A stretch of 64,000 bases of DNA from Deltaproteobacteria bacterium (lineage in GTDB: Bacteria; Myxococcota; Kuafuiibacteriia; Kuafuiibacteriales; Kuafuiibacteriaceae). Positions 43,035 through 52,051 of the stretch are shown here, piece by piece. The notes under the pieces are model-generated. The model was given only the letters and a program-made list of their open reading frames with translations, did no database searches and had not been told where the DNA came from. Position 1 is the first letter of the stretch. Every line of letters begins with the position of its first letter. The stretch lies in the NCBI GenBank assembly GCA_016703535.1, contig JADJBV010000001.1, forward strand, positions 3,834,001-3,898,000. Reading direction: 5' to 3'. A program made the position numbers and the translations under genes.

Positions 43035-46000
43035 ACCAGCCCCACCGGCTCCACGCGGCGGGCCCGGGTTTGATAGATCTCGCGAACGCTCTTCGGCTCG
43101 TGCTCCAGGTCTTGAGTGAGCTGCTCCAGGCGCTTGTTCCAGGCCCTGCGTTCGGCCTCCACCTGGCGCCGCTCGTCCTCGTTGAACAGATCGAGCTGAC
43201 GTTTGGCCTCGGCCTTCTCGGACTCGGCCTGGCGGGCTCGGATGCGGCGCTCTTGGTCCTCCAAGATCTCCTTCATCTCCTTGGCCTCTTTGTCGCCCCG
43301 GGCGGTGAGCAGGCGCTCGGCCCGGGCCCCCTCGGCTTCGGCCAAGGTGTGGAGCGCCGGCAGGAGCTCGGCAAAGTCCCGGGCGGCCGAGGACCGCAAC
43401 TTGTCTTGCGCGACCGCAGGCGCGGGCTTTTGGCGATCGAGGGCCACCTCCACCACCTCCAGCACGTGCTGGGTGGTTCGATCCGAGAGGGCCTTGAGCT
43501 TTGCCTTGCGAACCAAGGGGTCCACATAGTCGGCGGCCACCGCCAGCACCTCGTCGTGGAGCCGAGAGCCGTGCTCACCAAACAGCGAAAGGCGACCGAG
43601 CAGCACCACCCGGGGCTTGGCCTCGGCCGACTCGAGGGCCACGGCCCGGGCCAGGTCATCCCGCACGAAGCCCTGGGCCAAGAAGCAACCCAGGACCCGC
43701 TGCACCAGCCGGTGCTCCAGGTGAAGGTGCACGTGGGCCCCGTCCAAGGAGCCCGGATCCCGGAACACCACCGGCCGGAGCGGCGACGCCTTCCGCCAGT
43801 CCCAGAGGCGCTCCCCTCGGGGCCGGGGCGGCCGCAGGGTGTCCAGGGTGTCGGCCCAGGCGCCCTCCTTCAGGGCCGGGGCGTCGGCGAGCTGATACCG
43901 CCCGGGGGCGTCGCTGACCGGCAAAAGCGGCGGGATGCCGAGGAGCTGAAGGCCGGCGTCGAGGGCGTCTTTGAAAGGGGCCTCCTCGAAGCGGATCGCG
44001 TCTTTGGCCTTCTGCATCAGGTCTTGGAGGCCCTGGTGCTGCTCGATGAGCTGCTGCCGCGCCCGGCTCACCTCCAGCTCCTCTTCGACGGTCTGGCGCT
44101 GGCCGGCGTCCACGTGCTCCGTTTCGATGGAGTGGCCGAGGACCTCGACGTCCCGGCGCCGGATGCCGCCCTCCAAGATCTTCCCGAGCCTCGCCTCGAG
44201 GACCTGAGAAAGGCTGCCCAGCTCGGTCTGGATGGTGCGGGTCTTCTTCACCAACTTCCGCAGCACCTCGTCCTCGGGCCGCTGGGAGTAGAAGAAGTAG
44301 TGGCACCGGACCACCTTTTGCCGCTGGAGCTTCCGATCGATGCGCCCGTTGCGCTGCTCCATCCGGCTCGGGTTCCAAGGCACGTCGAAGTGAAAGAGAT
44401 CGGCGCAGTGGTTCTGGAGGTTGACGCCCTCCCGGGCCGCGTCGGTGGCGATCAAGATCCGCAGCGGGTGTTGGCTCGGATCGGCGTTGAAGGCCCGCTT
44501 CACCTCTTCCCTGGCGTCTTCGCCCATGCCGCCGTGGAAGGTGGCGATGCGCTCATCGAGATGGGAGGTGTCGTGGAACGCCGCCCGGAGTTGGGTCTCG
44601 AGGTAACGTTTGGTGTCGGCGTATTCGGTGAAGATCAACACGCGCCGGTGGTTCCAGCGGGCGCCGTCGAGGCAGTGTTCGCGGATCCAGGCGATGAGCC
44701 GATGGGTCCGAGGATCGGCCTGGTGCCGGGAGGCCTCGGCGAGCTCGGTCATCGCCTCGAGGAGCGCCCGCTCCCGGGCCTCGAGGGCGGCCGCGCCTGC
44801 GGCCGACGCGGCCTCGACGTCGGCGTCGTCGGCGGCGGCCGCCTCCTCTTCGTCCCACTCGCCCCGCTCATCGTCGGGACCGGGCGCGTCCAGGGTCGCC
44901 GGCAGCACCGCCCGCTCGGCGGCTTTCTCTAGGCCCCGGCGGTGAACCTTGAGGGTGCGGGCGAAGGCCTCAATGGACGACAGCAGGCGCTTCTGGAGCG
45001 AGGTGACCACCAACGCCGCAGCGGCCCGAGCGCGCTCGGAGGTGGCGGCGGCCCGGGCCTCCCGGAGGGTGCGGTACTCGTCGAGGAGACGAGGCAACAA
45101 CAGCTCCGGCGCGTCCTCGGGCAGGCCATCGAGGTCCAGCTGCACGACTTCGCGAAGCGGGAAGCCTTCCACGGCCAAGGCCCGGAGGTCTTCTTTGAGG
45201 CGCCGGACCATGACGGCGTTGACGTTCTTGGGCGTGGCCTTGATCCCCCGAAGGAAGCGGTGGGGATCGAGGATCTCTAGCAGCGCGCTGAAGCTGTTGG
45301 AGTGCCCGTTGTGGGGCGTGGCCGAGAGGAACAGCCGGTGCTCAAAGAGCGGGGCCAGCTCCCGGACCACCTTGGTGAAGCGCGAGTCGATGGCATACCG
45401 GGACCCCGAAGACGGCGCGGCGTTGTGCGCCTCATCCAAGATGAACAGGGCCGGCTCTCGGTACTCAGGCCGCAGGTGATCATCGTTGGTGATCCAGTCC
45501 CGCAAGAGCGACGCATAAGCCTCGTCCCGCAGGAGCGCGTGAGAGACGATGAAGCGAGAGTGGGTCGACCAAGGGTTGACGCCAAACCCCCTCTCCCGCC
45601 GCTTCCGCTGCACATAGTTCCGGTCCAAGATCTGAAAGGTCAGCCCGAAGCGCTGCTCAAGCTCATCTCTCCACTGGGTCACCACCGAAGGCGGCGCCGC
45701 CACCACCACCCGACGCACCTTCTGCCGGAGGATCAGCTCCCGCAGGATGAGGCCGGCCTCGATGGTCTTCCCCAAGCCCACGTCATCGGCGATGAACAGG
45801 TTCACCCGCGGCAACAAGAGCGCCTTGCGCAGCGGCTCCAGCTGATAGGCCATCACCTGGATGCCCGCCCGATACGGCGCCTGCAGCAGCCTCGGATCGG
45901 TGGCCGAGACGCAGTTCCAACGCAGCGTCCTAAGGTAGGCCCCAAACACCGCCGGCGAATCAAAGCCCCGGCCGTCCAGTCTCACGCCCTGAGAAGCGGA

Positions 46001-46183
46001 GACCAACTCGGCGTCCACCTCGTGCTCCCAAAGCACCTCCAGGGCCTCGCCCCGGGCGTCGTCGTCCAGACAGGAGAGCCGGACCCGGGTGTCATCGCCG
46101 GGCACGAGCGGGGGCACTACGTCCTCCACCAGGTACTGGCGGCTCCGAACACGGGCGATCTGGCCGGGGGAGAGGTCGGTCAT
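43010..46183 (-). CDS. drmD: DISARM SNF2-like helicase DrmD
   Basis: The 1,057-aa protein has a SNF2-type helicase core: Walker A IADDVGLGKTIEAGLILREL (~133-141), DEAH box ILDEAHN (~250), SATPHNGH, and the second lobe ending LIATDAAREGVNLQNHCADL with a motif VI of MEQRNGRIDRKLQRQ. An acidic insertion (EWDEEEAAAADDADVEAASA) splits the lobes. The C-terminal ~400 residues are helical and coiled-coil-like. DrmD is found only in class 1 DISARM, upstream of drmMI, as here. It is separated from drmMI by the oppositely directed fic gene. It presumably recognises or translocates on DNA with the methylase. All motifs are complete. Confidence 0.88.
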   Translation of the reverse strand: MTDLSPGQIARVRSRQYLVEDVVPPLVPGDDTRVRLSCLDDDARGEALEVLWEHEVDAELVSASQGVRLDGRGFDSPAVFGAYLRTLRWNCVSATDPRLLQAPYRAGIQVMAYQLEPLRKALLLPRVNLFIADDVGLGKTIEAGLILRELILRQKVRRVVVAAPPSVVTQWRDELEQRFGLTFQILDRNYVQRKRRERGFGVNPWSTHSRFIVSHALLRDEAYASLLRDWITNDDHLRPEYREPALFILDEAHNAAPSSGSRYAIDSRFTKVVRELAPLFEHRLFLSATPHNGHSNSFSALLEILDPHRFLRGIKATPKNVNAVMVRRLKEDLRALAVEGFPLREVVQLDLDGLPEDAPELLLPRLLDEYRTLREARAAATSERARAAAALVVTSLQKRLLSSIEAFARTLKVHRRGLEKAAERAVLPATLDAPGPDDERGEWDEEEAAAADDADVEAASAAGAAALEARERALLEAMTELAEASRHQADPRTHRLIAWIREHCLDGARWNHRRVLIFTEYADTKRYLETQLRAAFHDTSHLDERIATFHGGMGEDAREEVKRAFNADPSQHPLRILIATDAAREGVNLQNHCADLFHFDVPWNPSRMEQRNGRIDRKLQRQKVVRCHYFFYSQRPEDEVLRKLVKKTRTIQTELGSLSQVLEARLGKILEGGIRRRDVEVLGHSIETEHVDAGQRQTVEEELEVSRARQQLIEQHQGLQDLMQKAKDAIRFEEAPFKDALDAGLQLLGIPPLLPVSDAPGRYQLADAPALKEGAWADTLDTLRPPRPRGERLWDWRKASPLRPVVFRDPGSLDGAHVHLHLEHRLVQRVLGCFLAQGFVRDDLARAVALESAEAKPRVVLLGRLSLFGEHGSRLHDEVLAVAADYVDPLVRKAKLKALSDRTTQHVLEVVEVALDRQKPAPAVAQDKLRSSAARDFAELLPALHTLAEAEGARAERLLTARGDKEAKEMKEILEDQERRIRARQAESEKAEAKRQLDLFNEDERRQVEAERRAWNKRLEQLTQDLEHEPKSVREIYQTRARRVEPVGLVYLWPVTG

Positions 46184-46272
46184 GGGAGGTCAGGTCCTGA
46201 GGGTCCGGAGGTAGCCCGATCCGGGTTGAGGGGCAACGCGCGTTCCGAGCCCAGGTCCGTCACGCGCACCCC

Positions 46273-47991
46273 CTAACCGCGCGTACCCGCCAGCGCCCGT
46301 TGGAAGTGGGCGTTGACCAGGTCCGCGAGGCGGCGCCGACGCTCCGCGAGGAACGCAGGAAAGGCCTCGACCGCGTGGAGTCCGGGATCCGACGGGACAC
46401 AATGGGCCTCGAGGGCCGCCCAACTCCTGTTGCTCGCCACCTCGGCCAGGTAGTCCGCCGGCCGTTTGTTGCTGATCCGGCGGTTCGATCGGCCAGTGAT
46501 AAACGCGAGGTTGGCGATCTCGTTGATCTCTGCTCGGTCGTAGCCGGCCTTCTGCAACACCGAGCGGGGGAAAATGTGGTGGTGCTCGATGTAGTGCATC
46601 CGTCCCTGGTGCGTGAGCGACAGCCCAAGCCCGCTCTCCCAATCGAGGGCACCCTTCGCCTTCATGGCCAGGAAGGCCGTGGAGAACAGGGGATTGCGGA
46701 TGCCACGCTTCTCGAAGTCCGCAGCCTCGACGGTCAGCCGGCCGAACTTCTGGAGCACCGCCTGGGTCAGATCCTTGGGTTCACCGCCCTTGAAGACCAC
46801 GGCCAGGTCGGCGTCGAGGGTGGATTCCGCCGATGACGAATAATAACCACGGGCATTCGCCACCAGCAGCCAATGAAGGAGAGCCCGAGTGGCCTCCTCC
46901 GAGATCACCCCGTTATGACGAACTGCATAAGCCGCGATCGGGAAGTAGAAGAAAGGCGAAGAAAGGAGGCTCTCGTCTTCGATGTCGGCGTTCGTGCGAA
47001 GGAAGTTAATCGCGAAGCGCAGGCCTTCCTTCGCTTGCTCCCAGCCCTCCTGGAGTACGGCGGTGCTCAACCCCCCGACCGTCTTGAAGCGCGACTGGTG
47101 CGTGGCGAAGATGACCAGTCCACGCACCAGCAGCCCGAGGTCGAGGGTGAACCAAGACTCCTCGCACTCTTCCTGAAACGCCTCGAAGAGTTTAAGCGAG
47201 TCACGCCACTTCGCCGTGATCTGTGCCAGGGCGAGGTCCGAGCCGCGGAGCTTCATGCCGAGCGAGTTGACGCGAACAAAGATGTCGGCGACCTCTTCGT
47301 ACGAAAGATCCCGCTCGAGGATCTGGACCACGTACGGGTAGTCGCGGATCCGCTGGAGCCGGGCCAGTCGGTCCATGTATCGGCTCACCCGGGGGTCGTC
47401 GGGGCTCGAGACCCTCCCCTTGACCATGTCCCACGGGCTCTTCTTGCCCCCCATGACCTCCGAAACCGAGATCCAGTTGGGCATCGCCTTGAGCGCCGCG
47501 TTGGCCACCACGAAGGTGCGGTCGTTCAGGCGGTCGGTGAGCGTCTTGTCGTCCTCCTCCAACTCGTCGTCCGGATCGTCATCGATCGGCGATTCGACGT
47601 CTGCGTCATGGTCAACGAGCTCGGCAGGCGGCCCATCCGGATGATCGAGGTTGAACAGGATCTCGATCGGGCGCTTCCGCCCGCGCACCGTCACGGGCTC
47701 CCCCCGGAGTACCGCCGAAAGGGATGTCAGGCGCTGCTGGCCGTCCAGAAGCAGCTTGTGCCCCGCCCACGATGGACGTGCCTGGCTCACGGCGGCATCT
47801 CGGGTTGGGGCCGGAGTGTCCGTCTCCCAGACGAGAATGGAGCCGGAAGGATAACCTCGATAAAGGGAGTCGAGGAGGTCTCGGACGCGGGGCGCGCGCC
47901 AGACGTAGCGGCGCTGCATCTCCGGGAGCATGAGCTCGCCGCGAGCGATCATTCCGACAAGGTCAGAAATGGTGGTGTCCGTCTTTTTCAT
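46273..47991 (-). CDS. GmrSD-like type IV restriction protein (DUF262 + HNH/DUF1524)
   Basis: The 572-aa protein fuses an N-terminal DUF262 (GmrS-like) NTPase domain to a C-terminal HNH domain (GmrD-like). The DUF262 signature is LLLDGQQRLTSLSAVLRGE (~78-95), preceded by MLPEMQRRYVWRAPRVRDLL. The HNH part shows YIEHHHIFPRSVLQKAGYD and ANLAFITGRSNRRISNKRPA (~465-510). Such enzymes cut modified (glucosylated hydroxymethylcytosine) phage DNA using an NTP. An acidic loop (DDDPDDELEEDD) sits in the middle. It is 89 bp upstream of drmD on the same strand and could be co-transcribed with DISARM, covering modified phages that escape methylation-based sensing. Confidence 0.9.
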   Translation of the reverse strand: MKKTDTTISDLVGMIARGELMLPEMQRRYVWRAPRVRDLLDSLYRGYPSGSILVWETDTPAPTRDAAVSQARPSWAGHKLLLDGQQRLTSLSAVLRGEPVTVRGRKRPIEILFNLDHPDGPPAELVDHDADVESPIDDDPDDELEEDDKTLTDRLNDRTFVVANAALKAMPNWISVSEVMGGKKSPWDMVKGRVSSPDDPRVSRYMDRLARLQRIRDYPYVVQILERDLSYEEVADIFVRVNSLGMKLRGSDLALAQITAKWRDSLKLFEAFQEECEESWFTLDLGLLVRGLVIFATHQSRFKTVGGLSTAVLQEGWEQAKEGLRFAINFLRTNADIEDESLLSSPFFYFPIAAYAVRHNGVISEEATRALLHWLLVANARGYYSSSAESTLDADLAVVFKGGEPKDLTQAVLQKFGRLTVEAADFEKRGIRNPLFSTAFLAMKAKGALDWESGLGLSLTHQGRMHYIEHHHIFPRSVLQKAGYDRAEINEIANLAFITGRSNRRISNKRPADYLAEVASNRSWAALEAHCVPSDPGLHAVEAFPAFLAERRRRLADLVNAHFQRALAGTRG

Positions 47992-48090
47992 GCCCCATCC
48001 GTTGAGCGCGTGGCGCGTGCGCCACGGAATGATGAAACCGAGCCTTCGAAGCCCACGTTCTCCTGGGATCCGATTTGCCCTCCAATAAAC

Positions 48091-48645
48091 CTATTGCTTC
48101 GGGTCCAGACGGAAGCGCATCGAGAAGGCACCGGCGGAGGCCATACAACTCATAACACGACCCCTCAGGAGCTCTGGGGTGACCGGGTTCAGGCGGCACG
48201 CCCCGATGACGTCGTCCTCGGCGATATCCTCATCTATGAGGCCGGCGATCAGCGTCGCCCCGGCAATCAGCGAGACGTCGAAGGAAGCGGTAACGACCAC
48301 CGCGTTCTGGTCCTGCACAGCTTCGGTCCGCCCCACATCCTGGCCGTTCACCTCCACCGCGAAGAACGGGTCTGGCGGACTGCACGGAATATCCCAGCAG
48401 TCGTTGGCGACAGGGTCCATGGGCGGGTACTGAACCATCTCCACTCGCAGCGTGTAGACCCTTGGGAACGCAGCCTCACAGGTTCCGTCCACGCAGATCT
48501 GCTCGCCAGTGCAGAGATCAAGAGTCTCGTTACATCCGGGGTCCTGGTCGTCGGAATTCTCCGCCGAGCCGCAGCCGAATCCCACAAGTGACACGAGGCC
48601 AAAGAACAAAACCCGGGAAGTAACGCGAACGCGGGCACTCAACAT
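48091..48645 (-). CDS. Exported lipoprotein, Cys-rich
   Basis: About 184 residues from ATG 48645, where a signal peptide (VTSRVLFFGLVSLVGFGC) leads to a lipid-modifiable Cys; an ATG at 48687 would add a poor leader. The linker is followed by a Cys cluster (CNETLDLCTGEQICVDGTC), frequent in myxobacterial surface lipoproteins, and then a beta-rich domain (YTLRVEMVQYPPMDP, DPFFAVEVNGQD, NAVVVTASFDVSL) that resembles a C2-like sandwich in its DPFFAV opening. The role is unknown. It stands alone between the GmrSD-like gene and the collagen-like lipoprotein gene, all on the minus strand. Confidence 0.75.
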   Translation of the reverse strand: MLSARVRVTSRVLFFGLVSLVGFGCGSAENSDDQDPGCNETLDLCTGEQICVDGTCEAAFPRVYTLRVEMVQYPPMDPVANDCWDIPCSPPDPFFAVEVNGQDVGRTEAVQDQNAVVVTASFDVSLIAGATLIAGLIDEDIAEDDVIGACRLNPVTPELLRGRVMSCMASAGAFSMRFRLDPKQ

Positions 48646-48717
48646 TCTCGGCAAAGTACATGCGGATGCCCCCGCCTTCAAGCCCACCTGATTTTGAGTC
48701 GATGCCGAATCCAGAAG

Positions 48718-49875
48718 CTAGGGCGGCGGCCCATATTGGAGAGTCCAGGCGGACGTCGGAAAGAAGTCGTTCGGGACGGAGAGAGGCACGAGTTCCCAGG
48801 TCAAGCTGGTTGCCGCGGTCTGGTAGGTCTCGCACGGCGGGTTGGACCAAGTTCGCCGGGACCAACGTGGAGCCGGCGTTTGGACCTGCGCGACGGCGTA
48901 GACCTGAGGATACAACGTGATTGCGTACGGTCGGGGAGGCGGGGTGTTCGACAAGTAGACTGTTCCGGTGCAATCCGGGTTGGAGAACTCGAGGTAGAGG
49001 CTCGAGGGTATGGGAAAGCCGTCTATGAAGATAGCGTTTGCCGGCGATGGGAGGTAGGCCGCGCTACCCGAGAGGTTGGCGGTCGGTTGGCCCCCGCCGC
49101 TCGGGTAGGTCAAATAGCTCGCTGACGCTACGAACAGCCCGGCGAAGGAACCACTCGGAGTAGTCCAGTAGAGCACCGAGGCTCCGGGTCCCGCCGGGCC
49201 TTCGGGCCCGGTGGGGCCAAGAGGGCCTTCGATGCCTTGAGGTCCGGTCTGACCAACTGGCCCGATGCCTCCGGTCGGCCCGATGGGTCCGATCGGGCCT
49301 TGGATCCCCTGCGGGCCGATGGGTCCCGCGGGGCCTTCGGGGCCGGTGGGACCAACCAGGCCTTGGGGGCCGGTCGCTCCGGTCGGCCCGATTGTCGCTT
49401 GGGCCACGAAGTTGGGATCCGCTTTGAGCGCACCGGCGACCGCCTGCTGGAACTCGGAGACGGCGCCAACGGCGGCGGGATCGGGCGCGGGACCCACCGG
49501 TCCTTGTTCACCTTGGAGGAGCACAACGTCCGCTTCGGAAGCGCCGAACTCACTTTCGACTCGGAGGGCGTCCTTGCGGGCAGTGGTGACGGGGAGGTCG
49601 ACGCCGCTTCCCACCACCAGGCGTTGATCGTTGCCCTCGATGATCTCAAGCGGGATCCGGGAGCCGTCTTCGCCGCGGACCAGGTAGACCTGCGGCGTCC
49701 TGCCGAAGTAGCGGCCGTGGATCACAAAGCGGTCTCGCACCCGGCCCGACTCGGTCTCTACGGCGATCCGGTCGATCGCCGGGGGCGCGGTGCCTGAGGC
49801 CTCGGGCGACACGAAGGGTGAGCGGTCGCAGGCGACCATCACCAACGCCAAAACCAGGGTGGATCTTCGAGTCAC
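48718..49875 (-). CDS. Collagen-like repeat lipoprotein
   Basis: The 385-aa protein starts at GTG 49875, overlapping the upstream stop by four bases (GTGA). The short signal peptide VTRRSTLVLALVMVAC ends in a lipoprotein Cys. After an IPT/TIG-like beta domain (RFVIHGRYFGRTPQVYL), about 75 residues of Gly-x-y triplets (GPTGATGPQGLVGPTGPEGP) form a collagen-like stalk, and a beta-rich C-terminal domain (SNPDCTGTVYLSN, ITLYPQVYAVAQVQ) caps it. This architecture is that of trimeric surface stalk proteins, such as tail-fibre-like or adhesin-like proteins. The upstream exported protein is its partner in the operon. Confidence 0.85.
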   Translation of the reverse strand: MTRRSTLVLALVMVACDRSPFVSPEASGTAPPAIDRIAVETESGRVRDRFVIHGRYFGRTPQVYLVRGEDGSRIPLEIIEGNDQRLVVGSGVDLPVTTARKDALRVESEFGASEADVVLLQGEQGPVGPAPDPAAVGAVSEFQQAVAGALKADPNFVAQATIGPTGATGPQGLVGPTGPEGPAGPIGPQGIQGPIGPIGPTGGIGPVGQTGPQGIEGPLGPTGPEGPAGPGASVLYWTTPSGSFAGLFVASASYLTYPSGGGQPTANLSGSAAYLPSPANAIFIDGFPIPSSLYLEFSNPDCTGTVYLSNTPPPRPYAITLYPQVYAVAQVQTPAPRWSRRTWSNPPCETYQTAATSLTWELVPLSVPNDFFPTSAWTLQYGPPP

Positions 49876-50762
49876 AGGATCACCTCGCCGAGCAGGAAAG
49901 CTGGGACCGTCCAGCGGCCGTCGTTCAGCCCAAAGCTCCCCGCCACCTCGGCGACGAGGGCCAGCTCCCGGAGCCCGGACCAATCTCGGAAGAACAGAAA
50001 CCGAACACCGCCGCCCGCCGCGACCGCAAAGACCGGGTCCTTGGTGATCTGGGCCGCGGCGAAGGCCAGGTGCGCATGGGCGGAGAAACGTCCGGTCGAA
50101 AGCAGGCGTAAGCGGAGGTGCGGAACGATCGCCAACACCGGAAGCCCAAGCTCGACACTGGCGGTGAAAGCGCTGCCGACTCGATACCCGATCCCGAGCG
50201 AAGTTGTGCCGGCACCGATGGGATCACCCCCACGCAGGTCGGTGCCCACGCCAAGCGTGGCGCTGAACCCCGAGAAGAACTGACCAACCGAACGTTCGGT
50301 GGCGGCGCCCAACGAGCCACGATCAGCGGTAGCGGCCGCACCTCGGTGCAGCACCTCGAGCCCACCTCGGATCCGGCAAGCATCGACCCCCACCCGAAAG
50401 CCACCCTCGGCGTCTCGAACCGCCTTCACGTGGATGATGTGGCTCGCGTGGATCGCCCGGGAGAGGGTGTCGAGCTCGACGTCGGCCTGGCTTCGGCTTT
50501 CGCTGTCGAGCAGCTCCTGCAGGCGGCCCAGCTCCAAAGCTCCGCCGAGATCGTGTTCGGTCACCGCGGCGATCGCCGAGATGGCCAGGAGTTCGGTGGC
50601 CACGATTCGCGGGAGTTCGAGTCGCTCTTCCAGCAGGTCAGGGTCGCCCGAGAAGACCACCACAACCCGATCGCCCGCTTGGTCGACAACGACAGGAACA
50701 GACTCGGTCAGCGGAGGGGCGGAGAGTTGTGAGCACAACGCCAGGAGCAGCGACGGGCCCAC
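49872..50762 (-). CDS. Exported protein, possible outer-membrane/periplasmic partner
   Basis: The 296-aa protein starts at GTG 50762 with a signal peptide (GPSLLLALCSQLSAPPLTES). The first ~110 residues (VPVVVDQAGDRVVVVFSGD, HDLGGALELGRLQELL) include a nucleotide-like alternating fold typical of FlgO/TolB-type N-terminal domains. The second half is rich in Gly and alternating beta strands (SATLGVGTDLRGGD, TSLGIGYRVGSAFTASVELG, LRLRLLSTGRFSAHAHLAFA) with a final hydrophobic residue, consistent with a small beta barrel or porin-like fold. The stop overlaps the collagen-like gene, so both are coupled. The function is unknown; a surface assembly role fits. Confidence 0.75.
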   Translation of the reverse strand: MGPSLLLALCSQLSAPPLTESVPVVVDQAGDRVVVVFSGDPDLLEERLELPRIVATELLAISAIAAVTEHDLGGALELGRLQELLDSESRSQADVELDTLSRAIHASHIIHVKAVRDAEGGFRVGVDACRIRGGLEVLHRGAAATADRGSLGAATERSVGQFFSGFSATLGVGTDLRGGDPIGAGTTSLGIGYRVGSAFTASVELGLPVLAIVPHLRLRLLSTGRFSAHAHLAFAAAQITKDPVFAVAAGGGVRFLFFRDWSGLRELALVAEVAGSFGLNDGRWTVPAFLLGEVIL

Positions 50763-51120
50763 GCGGAGAACTTATCCGGGACGTGCCGCCGCTACAAGGC
50801 GGCCCAGCGAGGGTAGGTGAGCCACTCGGCTACTCGCTGCCCCTCCCCGGCCAAGCGCTCAAGTCCCGTCAGGCCCGGGAGGCACTGTTTTTCCGGCCCT
50901 GACGTTCGCGCTGCTCCGAGCCCCCGAGCCCAACTCGTTCAGGAGGCGCCCGCGGAGTTCGGCCACGGTCCAGGATCTGAAGAGCCACTGAGGGCAAGCG
51001 GGAGCCCAAAGCCTGGGCCGGGCCGGAGTCCGGATGGCAACCTTCGAGTGTTGCTGGGAGCCTATCGGCAACGCCTCGCTCCATGGTGCATGGCCAGCTC
51101 AGCAGCGCTACCATTGTGCA
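50763..51120. other. Divergent intergenic region
   Basis: About 358 bases between the exported-protein start (minus) and the HEPN-like gene (plus). No gene was found; a plus-strand frame to 51034 just extends the HEPN-like gene upstream without a supporting ribosome site. Promoters for both directions should be here, but no clear hexamers were identified. Confidence 0.4.
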
Positions 51121-51933
51121 ATGAGCGAAGAGAGCCCGGCGGAGGCTGACTCTAGAAGCCTTACGACCATTCAAGACTTCTTCCGCCTCTACATTGAACC
51201 CGAAGTGATCCGGCGTGAGGCCCTCGGTTTGCTCGTTCAACCGTACCGGCTCCACGCCGCCCAGGTGATCTGGTTCGCGGAGGACCGCGCCCCCCAGATT
51301 CGCCTCAACCAAGAGGTTCGCGCCATGGCACGGGCGAAGATTGGCCGGTCTCTCTCACCCGGCGACCCAATCTACCCGAGCGACCTCGAGGAGCTTGAAG
51401 AAGTTCGGCTTGCTGAGGACGATGATCCGAACGCGGCCCACGCGACGCTAATCCTGATCAAGGGCCACTGGGCGCTGTGGTTTGACTGCACCTACAACAA
51501 GGCTCGCGCAGCGAACGCCATGACGAAGGCTCAGGAATTCCTCTCTGCGGCTGCGACCGCCCTGGCGAAAAGTCACCTCGCGGCTTTTTTCGACAACCTC
51601 TTCTCGGCGGCCGAGTTGGCCGCTCGAGCCGAGCTACTACTCACGCCAGATCCCGGGTTCATCAGCAAGACCAACCACAAAGCGATCCATTCGAGGATAA
51701 ACAAGCAGTCATGTCTCGGTAACGTGTCAGATCAGTTCGTGCGGGCGTTCAACCGCCTATCGGAACTCCGGTCCCCAGCCCGGTACTCGCATGAGTCTAT
51801 CCAGTTTGATGAAGCACAGTGCGCAGAGCTCCTCCAGACCGTCTCCGACGAGATGGCGTCCCTGCGTTCTTCCCGGCTCCGAGAGGAACGATCGCCACAT
51901 TCGGCGCCCAGCCAAGCCTCAAGCTCACCCTAG
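51121..51933 (+). CDS. HEPN-like helical protein, uncharacterised
   Basis: The 270-aa protein starts at ATG 51121 (MSEESPAEADSRSL). The first ~130 residues mix strands and helices (FFRLYIEPEVIRREAL, HATLILIKGHWALWFDCTYN). The C-terminal half is all helical and resembles HEPN domains of transmembrane-less ribonucleases: SHLAAFFDNLFSAAELAARA, then NHKAIHSRINKQS and LSELRSPARYSHESI, where R-x6-H is the pattern of the HEPN active site (Rx4-6H). If correct it would be an RNase. No neighbouring MNT-type nucleotidyltransferase or REase was found. It stands next to the decayed and intact gene-A loci and may belong to the defence region. Confidence 0.6.
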   Translation: MSEESPAEADSRSLTTIQDFFRLYIEPEVIRREALGLLVQPYRLHAAQVIWFAEDRAPQIRLNQEVRAMARAKIGRSLSPGDPIYPSDLEELEEVRLAEDDDPNAAHATLILIKGHWALWFDCTYNKARAANAMTKAQEFLSAAATALAKSHLAAFFDNLFSAAELAARAELLLTPDPGFISKTNHKAIHSRINKQSCLGNVSDQFVRAFNRLSELRSPARYSHESIQFDEAQCAELLQTVSDEMASLRSSRLREERSPHSAPSQASSSP

Positions 51934-52051
51934 TTCTGCCTCAGTTGTGGGCGGCCTGTCGCTCATACGAACCGAGGTCGGAAGGGGACGTGGTTGGCTC
52001 CTCCCGCCCCTCGAAGTCGGAGCGCAGAGAGGAGCCGCCACCCCCGCGCCC

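Noticed and set aside
42716..44932. A 738-codon plus-strand frame
   Set aside because: Antisense to drmD, which shows all helicase motifs; the frame has no ribosome site or domain.
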